Origin: Xenococcaceae cyanobacterium MO_188.B32
Lineage (GTDB): Bacteria; Cyanobacteriota; Cyanobacteriia; Cyanobacteriales; Xenococcaceae
Reading direction: 5' to 3'
Assembly: GCA_030065635.1 (NCBI GenBank)
Contig: JASJDJ010000003.1
Location: 1-64,000 of the forward strand
DNA: 64,000 bases
The notes beneath the pieces were generated by a model. It saw only the letters and a list, made by a program, of their open reading frames with translations, was not told where the DNA came from and did not search any database. Shown piece by piece: positions 9,271-18,262 of the stretch; within the stretch, counting starts at the first letter, position 1; each line of letters opens with the position of its first letter. Position numbers and translations under genes: made by a program.

Positions 9271-9993
9271 TCAAATCTTGTCAAACTGGATGAGATCGTT
9301 AATTTCTGCTCGACAATAATCACTTAAATTATTTACAAGCTGTTTGGCTTGTTTGCCTCTATATTGCTCTCTTTGTTCTCTGGTGACGAAATAAGAATGA
9401 CCAACTAATAGCTTAACTCGATGGTAAAAAACCATGGGATGCAAACCATCACAGTCAAATAAAGATTCTGAAGCGTCGAATAACCTCAGCCACCGAATAG
9501 GAAAAGTAGGCAAAACTGTTTCCTCTACAGACGCGATCGCCACTGGTACAATAACTAAATTAGCTACAGGCACTCTCAACGCCAAATGAGCAAATCCGCG
9601 ATAAAATTCTCCTACTTGCCGAGTATTAGTTTTTGTGAGCATGGGTTCTGTTCCTTCAGGAAAAATTCCTATCCATTGCTCTTTAGTTAATAATTCTGTT
9701 GCTTGCCGAAAAAATTTTCGTTGTCGATATTCAGGTTTAGCCAGAGGAAAACAACCCAACCCAGCAACAATCTCTCGTAATATAGGCGTTCTCCCCATAT
9801 AGTGATGACAAGCGAGCCGTAAAGATTTAGGTACAGAACTAACTAAAATAGCTGCATCGAGAAAGCTACGATGATTGCTGACCAATAATACAGGTACATC
9901 ATTAGGAAAACGCTCTAAGTAGTGGGTAGATACTTTGACGTTAAATATGGTCAGTAAAGATCGAGCAGTTGAACGGTAAGTAGAACGAAGCAT
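9271..9993 (-). CDS. Lysophospholipid acyltransferase family protein
   Basis: The PlsC-type HX4D motif is present as NHRSFLD (H41, D46), followed by the acyl-acceptor motif FPEGTEP near residue 115 and a VPVA block, all in the expected order for LPLAT enzymes that move acyl chains to glycerol-type acceptors. The 240-residue length is usual. No strong transmembrane helix is visible, so peripheral membrane attachment is likely. It is first in a two-gene minus-strand unit with the alpha/beta hydrolase. Whether it is PlsC itself or a specialised ester synthase cannot be decided here. Confidence 0.9.
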   Translation of the reverse strand: MLRSTYRSTARSLLTIFNVKVSTHYLERFPNDVPVLLVSNHRSFLDAAILVSSVPKSLRLACHHYMGRTPILREIVAGLGCFPLAKPEYRQRKFFRQATELLTKEQWIGIFPEGTEPMLTKTNTRQVGEFYRGFAHLALRVPVANLVIVPVAIASVEETVLPTFPIRWLRLFDASESLFDCDGLHPMVFYHRVKLLVGHSYFVTREQREQYRGKQAKQLVNNLSDYCRAEINDLIQFDKI

Positions 9994-10072
9994 AGATTTT
10001 TGATATTATGACCTATTGGATGGATATCCAGAAAGTTTGCGTCTAATAAATAGTTCGGCAAAATAAATACCT

Positions 10073-10531
10073 ATGGGCAACATAGAATTCATAGATCTCA
10101 ACAAAGATAATTGGATTGAATGTGTGAAGTTGCATACAAAGGAAGATATATATATTGCCTCAAATCTATATAGCATCGCAGAGGCTCAGTTTTACACTAA
10201 GGCAAATTCTAAAGCTATAGTCGTTGAGGATAAGATGGTTGGCTACATAATGTATGGAGAAGACGAAGACGATCCCACATTATACTGGATCGATCGCTTG
10301 ATGATTGGCAAAGAATTTAGACGGTTTGGTTATGCTAGCGCAGCATTGCAAAAAATAAGGGATATTGGAAAACAAAGTGGTTATATGAAGCTAGCAACAA
10401 GCACTTCCACTGCTAATATTCCAATGCAACAAGTCCTAAAAAGAAATGGATTTGTGACTGACAATCAGTTACGAAATAATGAAATTGTCTATTATATTAT
10501 ATTAATTTTTAATTACACTGAAGCCGAATAA
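10073..10531 (+). CDS. GNAT acetyltransferase, spermidine acetyltransferase-like
   Basis: The 152 residues cover one GNAT fold. The N-terminal NWIECVKL and IASNLYSIAEAQFY resemble BltD/PaiA-type polyamine acetyltransferases, and the acetyl-CoA loop is RRFGYASAAL (a Q/RxxGxG/A variant) near residue 85. The C-terminal ANIPMQQVLKRNGF is the usual GNAT ending. The substrate is an inference from similarity remembered, not tested. It stands between a divergent lipid gene and metG, with a 262-bp downstream gap that contains an IS-end-like hairpin. Confidence 0.88.
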   Translation: MGNIEFIDLNKDNWIECVKLHTKEDIYIASNLYSIAEAQFYTKANSKAIVVEDKMVGYIMYGEDEDDPTLYWIDRLMIGKEFRRFGYASAALQKIRDIGKQSGYMKLATSTSTANIPMQQVLKRNGFVTDNQLRNNEIVYYIILIFNYTEAE

Positions 10532-10692
10532 GGCGTATGAGAATAATTTCTGCCACTGCGCTCCTAAATCACTCCGTTTCAGCTTCAGAAACCTCTCAAT
10601 TTTGCGTTAGGCGGCGATGAACCATTCATAGTGCGTTAAAAACACAAAAACTAACTAGGTCTTCTAGCAACTACAATATTTAGTGCAAGATA

Positions 10693-10713
10693 CTCTGCCG
10701 TGAAACGGTAGAG
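10693..10713. repeat. Short hairpin, possible IS-end fragment
   Basis: CTCTGCCGT and ACGGTAGAG form a 9-bp stem with one G-T wobble and a three-base loop. Read on the minus strand it is followed by GAGTATCTTGCA, loosely like GAGAGTATGTCA after the hairpin at 3848-3872. It lies 80 bp upstream of metG. Nothing else was recognised in this gap. Confidence 0.3.
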
Positions 10714-10793
10714 CTTGCTTGTACTTCGTTAGCATTACTAGTAAATAACCTAAGATTATTTGAGATCGAATAATATTTTTGTATTAGCAGTAG

Positions 10794-12398
10794 ATGAATA
10801 CTCACAAACATAATAATAAAAATCAATTTGCTTTAACTACTCCCCTTTACTATGTTAATGATGTTCCCCATATCGGTAGTGCTTACCCGACTATGGTGGC
10901 AGATGCGATCGCTCGTTTTCAGCGTTTGCGAGGGTTATCAGTCTTGTTTGTGACTGGTGTAGACGAACACGGTCAAAAAATTCAACGTACAGCAGAAGAA
11001 AAAGGGTTAGATCCGCAAACTTTCTGCGACAGCATTGTTCCCAGTTTTAAATCTCTCTGGGATAAATTAAATGTCCGATACGACCGCTTTAGTCGAACTA
11101 ATTCATCTCGCCATGAACCCATAGTTAAAGAATTTTACCAACGAGTTTGGGATAAAGGAGATATATATTTAGACAGACAACAGGGTTGGTATTGTGTATC
11201 TTGTGAAGAATTCAAGGAAGAAAGAGAACTACTGGAAGATGGATGCTGTCCTCTCCACCCTAATAAAAAAGCTGAGTGGCGAGATGAAGAAAACTATTTC
11301 TTTAAACTTTCTAAGTATCAACAACAACTAGAAACTCTCTATCGAGAAAAACCCGATTTTATCCAACCAGAAACTCGCCGTAACGAAGTTACTAACTTTG
11401 TTCATCAAGGATTAAAAGATTTTTCGATCTCGCGCATTAATTTAGATTGGGGATTTACGCTGCCTAACGATCCCAAACATACAATTTATGTTTGGTTTGA
11501 TGCTCTACTTGGTTATGTAACTGCTTTATTGGAACCAGAACAAGAACCAAGTTTAGATAATGCCTTATCTAAATGGTGGCCGATTAATTTGCATTTAATT
11601 GGTAAAGATATTTTGCGGTTTCATGCAGTTTATTGGCCCGCCATGTTAATGTCTGCCGAACTACCGTTACCAGACAGAGTTTTTGGGCATGGTTTTTTGA
11701 CTAAAGATGGTAAAAAGATGGGCAAAACTTTAGGTAATACCATCGATCCCTTTGCTTTAGTCGAACAATATGGTGCTGATGCTGTTCGCTATTACTTTCT
11801 TAAAGAAATTGAATTTGGCAAAGATGGGGATTTTAATGAAACTCGTTTTATTAACGTTCTCAATGCCGATTTAGCTAACGATTTGGGTAATTTACTCAAT
11901 CGTACTTTAGGAATGCTTAAGAAATACTGCCAGGGTAATGGCCCTCAATTTACAGCAGCCGATTTAGACCGAGATCATCCTTTAAAAAATATTGGTAATG
12001 GTTTAGGCGATCGCGTTACCCAAGCTTATGAAAACTTGCAATTTAGTCAAGCTTGTGAAGAAATCTTTACGTTAGTAAGAGCAAGTAACAAGTACGTAGA
12101 TGAAAGCGCACCCTGGGCTTTGTTCAAAAAAGGAGAAGAAAATGAAGTTAAAAAGGTGTTGTATGCTGTTCTAGAATCGGTTAGACTATCAGCCTACCTT
12201 TTGTCTCCAATTATCCCGAACTTAAGTAGTGATATTTATCAGCAATTAGGTTTTTCCTGGGATTTTAATAATAAAACACAAAATTTAGAATCTACTTTAT
12301 TTAGTCAACACTCTCAGTGGGGAAAGCTAACTAATAATCAAAATTTAGGCAAAGCTCGTCCCATTTTCTCCAAGCTAGAATTACCATCAGAAAATTGA
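10794..12398 (+). CDS. metG: Methionyl-tRNA synthetase
   Basis: MetG charges initiator and elongator tRNA-Met. Class I motifs are HIGSAYP (HIGH position, near residue 26) and KMGKTLGN (KMSKS position, near residue 302). The connective domain holds a CVSC pair and a CCPLH partner group, the zinc-knuckle region. The 534-residue form lacks the C-terminal dimerisation/tRNA-binding extension of E. coli MetG, as is normal for cyanobacteria. The anticodon domain (ASNKYVDESAPWALFK) is complete. A labA-like gene follows after 102 bp on the same strand. Confidence 0.97.
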   Translation: MNTHKHNNKNQFALTTPLYYVNDVPHIGSAYPTMVADAIARFQRLRGLSVLFVTGVDEHGQKIQRTAEEKGLDPQTFCDSIVPSFKSLWDKLNVRYDRFSRTNSSRHEPIVKEFYQRVWDKGDIYLDRQQGWYCVSCEEFKEERELLEDGCCPLHPNKKAEWRDEENYFFKLSKYQQQLETLYREKPDFIQPETRRNEVTNFVHQGLKDFSISRINLDWGFTLPNDPKHTIYVWFDALLGYVTALLEPEQEPSLDNALSKWWPINLHLIGKDILRFHAVYWPAMLMSAELPLPDRVFGHGFLTKDGKKMGKTLGNTIDPFALVEQYGADAVRYYFLKEIEFGKDGDFNETRFINVLNADLANDLGNLLNRTLGMLKKYCQGNGPQFTAADLDRDHPLKNIGNGLGDRVTQAYENLQFSQACEEIFTLVRASNKYVDESAPWALFKKGEENEVKKVLYAVLESVRLSAYLLSPIIPNLSSDIYQQLGFSWDFNNKTQNLESTLFSQHSQWGKLTNNQNLGKARPIFSKLELPSEN

Positions 12399-12500
12399 AG
12401 CTTTGTTTATAGAGCAATCGATTATTAAGAAGGTAAAAAAAGCAAGGAGTGGTATGTAAAACAACAGAAAATTTTTTCAGATAAAACGAGGCATAATAAA

Positions 12501-13103
12501 ATGTTAGATAACTTTGAGAGCGATCCGATTTTTACCCCGGAACAAATATTAGAAAATAGGGGTCGTGTAGCAATTTTTATTGATGGCTCTAATTTGTTTT
12601 ATGCAGCATTACAATTAGGCATCGAAATTGACTATAGTAAATTGCTGTTCCGTTTAACAGGAGGATCGCGATTACTACGTTCTTTCTTTTACACTGGTGT
12701 CGATCGCACTAACGAAAAGCAGCAAGGGTTTTTACTCTGGATGCGTCGTAATGGTTATCGAGTAATAGCTAAAGATTTGGTTCAGTTACCCGATGGCTCG
12801 AAAAAAGCTAATCTAGATGTAGAGATAGCTGTGGATATGATGGCATTAGTCAAAGCCTATGACACGGCGGTTTTAGTTAGTGGAGATGGCGATTTAGCTT
12901 ATGCTGTAGACGCAGTTAGTTATCGTGGTGCTAGGGTGGAAGTTGTGAGTCTACGCTCTATGACTAGTGATAGTTTAATTAACGTTGCCGACCGCTATAT
13001 AGACCTCGACCAAATTAAAGAAGATATTCAAAAAACCATCAGGACTAACGACCCTTATCGCAGTTTTTCGGGTTTCGGTCTTTTAGATGCCGAGCATCCA
13101 TGA
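12501..13103 (+). CDS. labA: LabA-like NYN domain protein
   Basis: The protein is a single NYN/PIN-like domain: RVAIFIDGSNLFYA at residues 25-38, DVEIAVDMM, and VSGDGDLAY place the conserved acidic residues of the metal-dependent nuclease fold. The length (200 residues) and sequence match LabA of Synechococcus, which modulates circadian output from KaiC through RpaA; enzymatic activity is not established. A paralogue lies at 24.7-25.5 kb. The gene overlaps the following lptC-like gene by 17 bp if that gene uses its first ATG. Confidence 0.88.
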   Translation: MLDNFESDPIFTPEQILENRGRVAIFIDGSNLFYAALQLGIEIDYSKLLFRLTGGSRLLRSFFYTGVDRTNEKQQGFLLWMRRNGYRVIAKDLVQLPDGSKKANLDVEIAVDMMALVKAYDTAVLVSGDGDLAYAVDAVSYRGARVEVVSLRSMTSDSLINVADRYIDLDQIKEDIQKTIRTNDPYRSFSGFGLLDAEHP

Positions 13104-14322
13104 TAACCAGAAATTAAATATGAATAGTGCTCGCTCGCCTTTGGTAAAAAAAGTCAGGAAAAAGACTGTTTTTTCTAATCCAGTTAAATTTCCTCCCTCA
13201 GTTACCAAAGGTTTATTCTTTTTTATACTGCTATGGGGAATTACGGCTTGTCAATCTGCTCCCGTAGGAGAAAAGCAATCTGACAGAACTTCTGACGTAG
13301 TCAGATCGGAGACGAAATTTACCCTCAATAATGCCATCCTGGAACAATCTAATACTCAAGGTAATATTGTCTGGAAAGTTAAATCTAACAAAACAACTTA
13401 TAGTCAAGACAGACAAACAGCCAAGTTAGAACAAGTTACCGCTAATTTAATCGAAGACGGAAAAGTTATTCTCCAATTAAGCAGTAAACAAGGAGAAATT
13501 CGGCAGAATGGTTCGATCATCTTACTTCAAGACCAAATTTTAGTTACCGATCCCCGTAATCAAGCTGTAGTCAGAAGTGAAGAAGCAGAATGGCGACCAT
13601 CAGAACATATTTTAATTGTACGAAAAGGTATTAAAGGGGTAGGTGAAAATTTAGAAGTTGAAGCTGACGGCGGGAAATATTCGATCGATAAACAACGTTT
13701 AGAATTATCGGGTAATGTAGTAGGAACGACGCTCGAGCCATCTCTCCAACTCAAAACAGACCATCTCACCTGGTTAATACCCCAGCAAAAAGCTATCGGC
13801 GATCGCCCTTTAAAAGTCGTCCGTTATCAAAATAATACTATCACCGATCGCGTTGTCGCCAATCGTGGCGAAGTAGACTTGCAACAGCATATCCTATCTC
13901 TACAGCAAGAAGTCGAAATGCGATCGCTCGCTCCTGCTTTACAAATTGCCACTAATTCAGTTAAATGGAACTATCAAACTAGGGTTGTCACTTCAGAGCA
14001 ACCAATCCAAATTATCGATCTAGACAATAAGTTAGATATCATTGGCAATAAAGGAACAATAGATTTAAATCGACAAATTGCCAATCTAGATGATGGTATC
14101 GAGGGTATCGATAATCGTAATCAATCTCAATTATATGCCCGTCAATTAACTTGGTATATCCCTACTGAACAAGTTGAAGCCACAGGTAATGTTATCTATC
14201 AACAAGCCGATCCTCCCTTAAAACTGACAGGAGATAAGGCGATCGGCAAACTAAAAAACAATAGTGTAGTTGTGACTAATAATAATCGACAGAATCGAGT
14301 TGTCACCGAAATTGTACCTTAA
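13087..14322 (+). CDS. lptC: LPS export protein LptC-like lipoprotein
   Basis: The 411-residue protein has a hydrophobic segment ending in a lipobox-like GITACQS near residue 55, then a long series of beta strands of the OstA/LptC type (KTTYSQDRQTAKLEQVTANL; GGKYSIDKQRLELSGNV). Cyanobacterial LptC homologues are about this size, about twice E. coli LptC, and should bridge lipopolysaccharide from the inner-membrane LptBFG complex to LptA. The ATG at 13087 overlaps labA; ATG at 13120 is an alternative that removes the overlap. The SRP RNA gene follows 39 bp later. Confidence 0.87.
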   Translation: MPSIHDNQKLNMNSARSPLVKKVRKKTVFSNPVKFPPSVTKGLFFFILLWGITACQSAPVGEKQSDRTSDVVRSETKFTLNNAILEQSNTQGNIVWKVKSNKTTYSQDRQTAKLEQVTANLIEDGKVILQLSSKQGEIRQNGSIILLQDQILVTDPRNQAVVRSEEAEWRPSEHILIVRKGIKGVGENLEVEADGGKYSIDKQRLELSGNVVGTTLEPSLQLKTDHLTWLIPQQKAIGDRPLKVVRYQNNTITDRVVANRGEVDLQQHILSLQQEVEMRSLAPALQIATNSVKWNYQTRVVTSEQPIQIIDLDNKLDIIGNKGTIDLNRQIANLDDGIEGIDNRNQSQLYARQLTWYIPTEQVEATGNVIYQQADPPLKLTGDKAIGKLKNNSVVVTNNNRQNRVVTEIVP

Positions 14323-14361
14323 TCTCAACAGCAAGTAAGCAAAATATGTTATGGTATTTAT

Positions 14362-14455
14362 GACTCGGACTCATGCGATCTCAACGCCTAAACCTTGTCA
14401 GGACCGGAAGGTAGCAGCAATACGGGATGCTTGCGATAGGCGTGAAATCCGAGTC
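14362..14455 (+). ncRNA. ffs: Signal recognition particle RNA, small bacterial type
   Basis: The universal SRP RNA core is present: TTGTCAGGACCGGAAGGTAG with the GGAA tetraloop region, then AGCAGCAATACGGGATGCTT. Outer arms GACTCGGA at 14362-14369 and TCCGAGTC at 14448-14455 pair perfectly, and CAACGCCTA pairs with TAGGCGT inside. The 94-base size is that of 4.5S-type RNA. A short T run follows at 14455-14459. The RNA binds Ffh for cotranslational membrane targeting. Confidence 0.96.
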
Positions 14456-14494
14456 TTTTGCTTCATATCAGTTTTTTTACTTAATTACCGATAC

Positions 14495-14911
14495 TTATAC
14501 GGTAGTGAGAATTAAGGATTTAAACAATTCAGGACGAGCGCTCGCAACTCGAATGGTAAAAGCTGCTGTTAATGCTGAAGCAATCACGGTAACGGGTTCA
14601 TTGCAAGTATGTTCTAAAAACTCCTGAATGGTAGTAACGTAATCATCTAATTTATAGTTGCGTTCTGGATGTGCCGACCTACCCCAACCCAGCAGCTCTG
14701 GAGCGAGGATGCGATATTCGGCAGCAAATGCAGGATATACTTTTGACCACTCGTAAGCTGAAGAGCCACCACCCAAACTGTGTAAAAAGACTAAAGTCTC
14801 AGAAAAACTCGTTTCTGTATAATTCCAAGGCGATCCATTATTAGTATAGTAAACTATCTCACCCAAACTTGTCCGAACAGAATTTTGACCAAAACCAAGA
14901 GGTATAAACAT
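14495..14911 (-). pseudogene. C-terminally truncated alpha/beta hydrolase
   Basis: The 138 residues cover only the first half of an alpha/beta hydrolase of the kind usually near 300 residues in cyanobacteria: LVFLHSLGGGSSAYEW (oxyanion loop), ELLGWGRSAHP and the nucleophile region VIASALTAAF. The reading frame ends at LTTV just after the strand that follows the elbow, so the cap, the catalytic acid and the histidine are missing. The SRP RNA gene starts only 40 bp further on, so the lost half was replaced or deleted at that boundary. A catalytically dead product is likely. Confidence 0.75.
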
Positions 14912-14939
14912 AGTAATATTTTTGAATAAATTTACAAAA

Positions 14940-15929
14940 TCAAGATCGATCGCCTTTCAATTTAGATGTCTCAGTAGCAGAAAAATATTCGGCTAATTTT
15001 TCTCTTTGATTAATGAGATAAATACTAACTAAAGTCAAACAAACTCCCACAGACTGTAACGGACTGAGGACTTCTGCCAAAATGAGATTACCAAAAAGCA
15101 AAGCAAAGACAGGAGTAAGAAAAGTCAAAGCACTGAGACTAGTTAAATTTCCTTTAGAGGCTAAGTAGAAAAATAAACCATAGGCGATCGCACTACCAAA
15201 AACAGTAGCATAGCCCAAAGAAAGCCAATGGTGCCAATTAAGATTTACCCATTGTTCTGACTCGTACCACCAAGACAAGCCAAATAAGGGTATTCCACCG
15301 ATAATCATATGCCAGCCTGTAGCGACAACTGGATCGACATGACGGCTAATAAAGGGAATCATTACAGTGCCTACTGCCATCGATAGAGAAGCGAGCAACA
15401 TTAGCCACTCTCCGTTATCGGCTAAATTATGCCAATCCAAATTAACTAAAGTAGGATTTCCCTGAACTACACTATAAAACCAATGATCTGGTATGCCAAT
15501 TAAACTAATACCACCAATACCAACTACTAAACCAAACCAACCCCACAAACCAATAATTTCAGCAAACAAAAATTTAGACATTACTGCCACGGCTAAAGGT
15601 TGAGAGTCTATCATCACCGAACCTAAACCAGCAGAAGTCCTCACTAATCCTTCGCTGAGAAAACCCTGAAACATTGCTCCATCAATTAAAGCAAACAAAA
15701 CAATCCATAACCATGCCTTGCCAGTTTTCGGTTGAGGACGTTTAGTTAAGGCTGCTGCCATTAAAACCAAAAATCCTGCGGGTACTAAACGAATTCCTGC
15801 CATAAATAAAGGTGTTGTCTGAGGAATTACCCCTTTCATGGCTACCATTGCCGTACCCCAAAGAAAAAATGGCGCAATTAGTAGCACGGGTGTCCAAGAA
15901 AGAGATGTTTTTTTGAAGCTGAGTTCCAT
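14940..15929 (-). CDS. EamA/DMT family transporter
   Basis: This 329-residue protein consists of ten predicted hydrophobic helices in two EamA halves (first from APFFLWGTAMVAMKG, second from WLMLLASLSMAVGTVM). The internal duplication and PLFMAGIRLVPAGF are typical of drug/metabolite exporters in the cytoplasmic membrane. The substrate is unknown. The truncated hydrolase starts 28 bp downstream on the same strand, so they were probably once one transcription unit. The far C-terminus is polar (EYFSATETSKLKGDRS). Confidence 0.9.
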   Translation of the reverse strand: MELSFKKTSLSWTPVLLIAPFFLWGTAMVAMKGVIPQTTPLFMAGIRLVPAGFLVLMAAALTKRPQPKTGKAWLWIVLFALIDGAMFQGFLSEGLVRTSAGLGSVMIDSQPLAVAVMSKFLFAEIIGLWGWFGLVVGIGGISLIGIPDHWFYSVVQGNPTLVNLDWHNLADNGEWLMLLASLSMAVGTVMIPFISRHVDPVVATGWHMIIGGIPLFGLSWWYESEQWVNLNWHHWLSLGYATVFGSAIAYGLFFYLASKGNLTSLSALTFLTPVFALLFGNLILAEVLSPLQSVGVCLTLVSIYLINQREKLAEYFSATETSKLKGDRS

Positions 15930-16118
15930 AAATTAACAATTGGCAGGATTTTCTTTACTTAATTTTAATCAAATTTGTAGTTTTGTTAACATAAGCAGGA
16001 AATTAAAAGAGAAATTCTGTAGCTTTTTCTCTTAAATCAGGCAAACTAGATTGAAGGGATTGAGTTAAAAAAAAGTTAATCCTGACATAATTTAATTACA
16101 TTATCTTGACAACTGTTC

Positions 16119-16946
16119 ATGATCTGGCCCTTTAAAAAGAAAACTAGAAAACAAATAGCACGCATTGAAATTACAGGAGCGATCGCTTCTGAAACTCGCA
16201 AACAAGTACTCAAAGCTTTCAAAACCATCGAGGAAAAAAAATTTCCCGCTTTGCTATTGCGGATTGATTCTCCTGGGGGGACGGTAGGCGACTCCCAAGA
16301 AATATATGCAGCCCTCAGACGCTTGCAACAAGACAAAGAAGTTAAAGTTGTAGCTAGTTTTGGTAATATTTCTGCTTCTGGGGGAGTTTATATTGGTGTT
16401 GGGGCAAAGCATATAGTTGCCAATCCAGGAACCATTACGGGTAGTATTGGGGTAATTTTACGGGGAAACAATCTCGAACGTTTGTTAGATAAAGTTGGTG
16501 TTTCCTTTAAAGTAATCAAATCTGGTCCTTATAAAGATATTTTGGCATTCGATCGCCAATTAACTGGAGAAGAAGAAAGAATTTTGCAAGAATTGATCGA
16601 TACTAGCTATCAACAATTTGTACACACTGTAGCGGAAGGACGTAACTTAGAACCAGAAACAGTAAAGAGTTTTGCTGACGGTAGAATTTTTACTGGCGAA
16701 CAAGCTTTAAAATTAGGAATTGTCGATCGTTTGGGGACGGAAGAAGATGCTCGTATTTGGGCAGCAGAACTAGCTGGTCTTGACCCCGATAAAACTGAAT
16801 GTTACACCATTGAAGAACCAAAACCCTGGCTCAATCGATTGATACCTGGTAGAAGTAAAACTAAATCTAGTGTTGGTGCAGCTATAGATTGGATAGAATT
16901 TGAACTGGCTACTAGTGGTCAACCATTGTGGTTGTACAAACCCTAG
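16119..16946 (+). CDS. sppA: Signal peptide peptidase SppA, S49 family
   Basis: This short (275-residue) SppA has one S49 domain. The catalytic serine lies in SASGGVYI near residue 92 and the general-base lysine in SGPYKDI near residue 144, with PGTITGSIG between them. It degrades leftover signal peptides or membrane-protein fragments. The N-terminus (MIWPFKKKTRKQIAR) has no clear membrane helix, like some cyanobacterial short forms. The chorismate mutase gene starts 37 bp downstream, and trmJ follows, so the three probably form an operon. Confidence 0.93.
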   Translation: MIWPFKKKTRKQIARIEITGAIASETRKQVLKAFKTIEEKKFPALLLRIDSPGGTVGDSQEIYAALRRLQQDKEVKVVASFGNISASGGVYIGVGAKHIVANPGTITGSIGVILRGNNLERLLDKVGVSFKVIKSGPYKDILAFDRQLTGEEERILQELIDTSYQQFVHTVAEGRNLEPETVKSFADGRIFTGEQALKLGIVDRLGTEEDARIWAAELAGLDPDKTECYTIEEPKPWLNRLIPGRSKTKSSVGAAIDWIEFELATSGQPLWLYKP

Positions 16947-16983
16947 AACTAAAATTCACAAGTTAGTAGCGGAGGAAAAATCA

Positions 16984-17412
16984 GTGGAGTGGAAAGTGCG
17001 AGGAATTCGTGGGGCAATTACTGCCCAAGCTAAGACAAAAGGCGCACCAGTCAATACAGAAAAAGCAATTGAGGAAGCAGTTGAAAAACTACTCAAAGCA
17101 ATTGAAGAGCATAACGAAGTTAACCCAGAAGATATCGTCTGTGTCTTTTTTACGGCAACGAAGGACCTCAATGCCACTTTTCCCGCTAAAGTAGCCAGAA
17201 AAATACGTCCTGAATGGCAATATGTTCCTCTATTAGATTTGCAGCAAATGCACGTTGAAGGAGGCTTGAAATATTGTATCCGCATTCTCATTCAAATAAA
17301 TACCAATAAGCCTCAATCAGAAATAGTTCATTGCTATCTAGGTGAAGCTGAAAATCTTCGTGCCGATCTTAATAATTCTATTCCCCCATCAACCCAAAGT
17401 ATTTTTAAATAA
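16984..17412 (+). CDS. aroH: Chorismate mutase, AroH type
   Basis: AroH converts chorismate to prephenate for phenylalanine and tyrosine synthesis. The 142-residue protein has the AroH fold signatures VRGIRGAIT at the start, FFTATKDLNATFPAKVAR in the middle and HCYLGEAENLRADL near the end, which supply active-site arginines and the glutamate. I start at GTG 16984 because GGAGG at 16971-16975 is spaced eight bases away; the longer frame back to 16900 would overlap sppA and has no family support. trmJ begins on the base after the stop codon. Confidence 0.95.
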   Translation: MEWKVRGIRGAITAQAKTKGAPVNTEKAIEEAVEKLLKAIEEHNEVNPEDIVCVFFTATKDLNATFPAKVARKIRPEWQYVPLLDLQQMHVEGGLKYCIRILIQINTNKPQSEIVHCYLGEAENLRADLNNSIPPSTQSIFK

Positions 17413-18234
17413 ATGTCCAAACCTAGAATTATTCTAGTCGAACCAGCAGGAGCTTTAAATGTAGGTTCGGTAGCGCGGGTAATGAAAAATATGCAGCTAG
17501 AGGAGTTAGTCTTGGTTAATCCTCAGTGCGAGCGCACTTCTGCTGAAGCTAGGAAAATGGCCGTTCATGGTATAGATGTATTAGAACAAGCTCGGATAGT
17601 AGAAAATTTACCAGAAGCTCTCCAAGGATGTCAAAAAGCGATCGCTACTACTGCTCGTTCTCGTAGTATACCTACTTTATTAGAATCACCTAAAGTAGCT
17701 CTACCCTGGTTATTAACAGAAAATGTTAATTCTGCTCTTATTTTTGGCCCAGAAGAGAGAGGTTTGAGTAATACAGAACTCAATTATGCCCAAAGATTTG
17801 TGTATATTCCTTCTAATCCTGCCTATCCATCTTTAAATTTGGCGCAAGCAGTAGCTATTTGCGTTTATGAACTTTATCAAGCTACTTATCATCAAAATAT
17901 TGACTCCACCGAAAGCTATGTTAACTTGAGTGAGGAAAACCATTTATCACATGGGTTTTATGGTGGTGTAAGGGGAACCAAAGAAGAAGGTAAGGATTCA
18001 GTTCATCGATCGAAGGCTTCAGAAGATAAAGCTTCTTTTGATACCTTAGAAAAATACTACGAACATCTAGAGACAGTATTGCTAAAAATTGGCTATCTCT
18101 ATCCCCATACCAAAACCGCAAGAATGGAAAAATTTCGTCGTTTGTACAATAAGGCCAACCTTAGTAATTCCGAAGTAGCTATGTTGCGCGGAATACTCAG
18201 TCAAGTTATCTGGGCAATAGGGAGTAATGAGTAA
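17413..18234 (+). CDS. trmJ: SpoU-type RNA 2'-O-methyltransferase, TrmJ-like
   Basis: The SPOUT knot motifs are VEPAGALNVGSVARVMKNM (motif 1), FGPEERGLSN (motif 2) and SLNLAQAVAICVYEL (motif 3), the order and wording of TrmJ/TrmH-type tRNA Cm32/Um32 methyltransferases using S-adenosylmethionine. The C-terminal helical segment (EHLETVLLKIGYLYPH) is a TrmJ feature. Between them a low-complexity insert of about 40 residues (EENHLSHGFYGGVRGTKEEG onward) is longer than usual. The start ATG directly abuts the aroH stop, indicating coupling. Confidence 0.9.
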   Translation: MSKPRIILVEPAGALNVGSVARVMKNMQLEELVLVNPQCERTSAEARKMAVHGIDVLEQARIVENLPEALQGCQKAIATTARSRSIPTLLESPKVALPWLLTENVNSALIFGPEERGLSNTELNYAQRFVYIPSNPAYPSLNLAQAVAICVYELYQATYHQNIDSTESYVNLSEENHLSHGFYGGVRGTKEEGKDSVHRSKASEDKASFDTLEKYYEHLETVLLKIGYLYPHTKTARMEKFRRLYNKANLSNSEVAMLRGILSQVIWAIGSNE

Positions 18235-18256
18235 TGAGTAGGGAGTAGGGAGTAAA
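18221..18256 (+). repeat. Short GAGTA tandem tract
   Basis: Imperfect repeats of GGGAGTA and GAGTAAT overlap the end of trmJ and run to 18256. Such tracts are common between cyanobacterial genes and are probably slippage products. No function is evident. Confidence 0.6.
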
Positions 18257-18262
18257 GAATAG

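Noticed and set aside
14427-14627. 66-codon plus-strand ORF
   Set aside because: It begins inside the SRP RNA gene and runs antisense through the hydrolase fragment.
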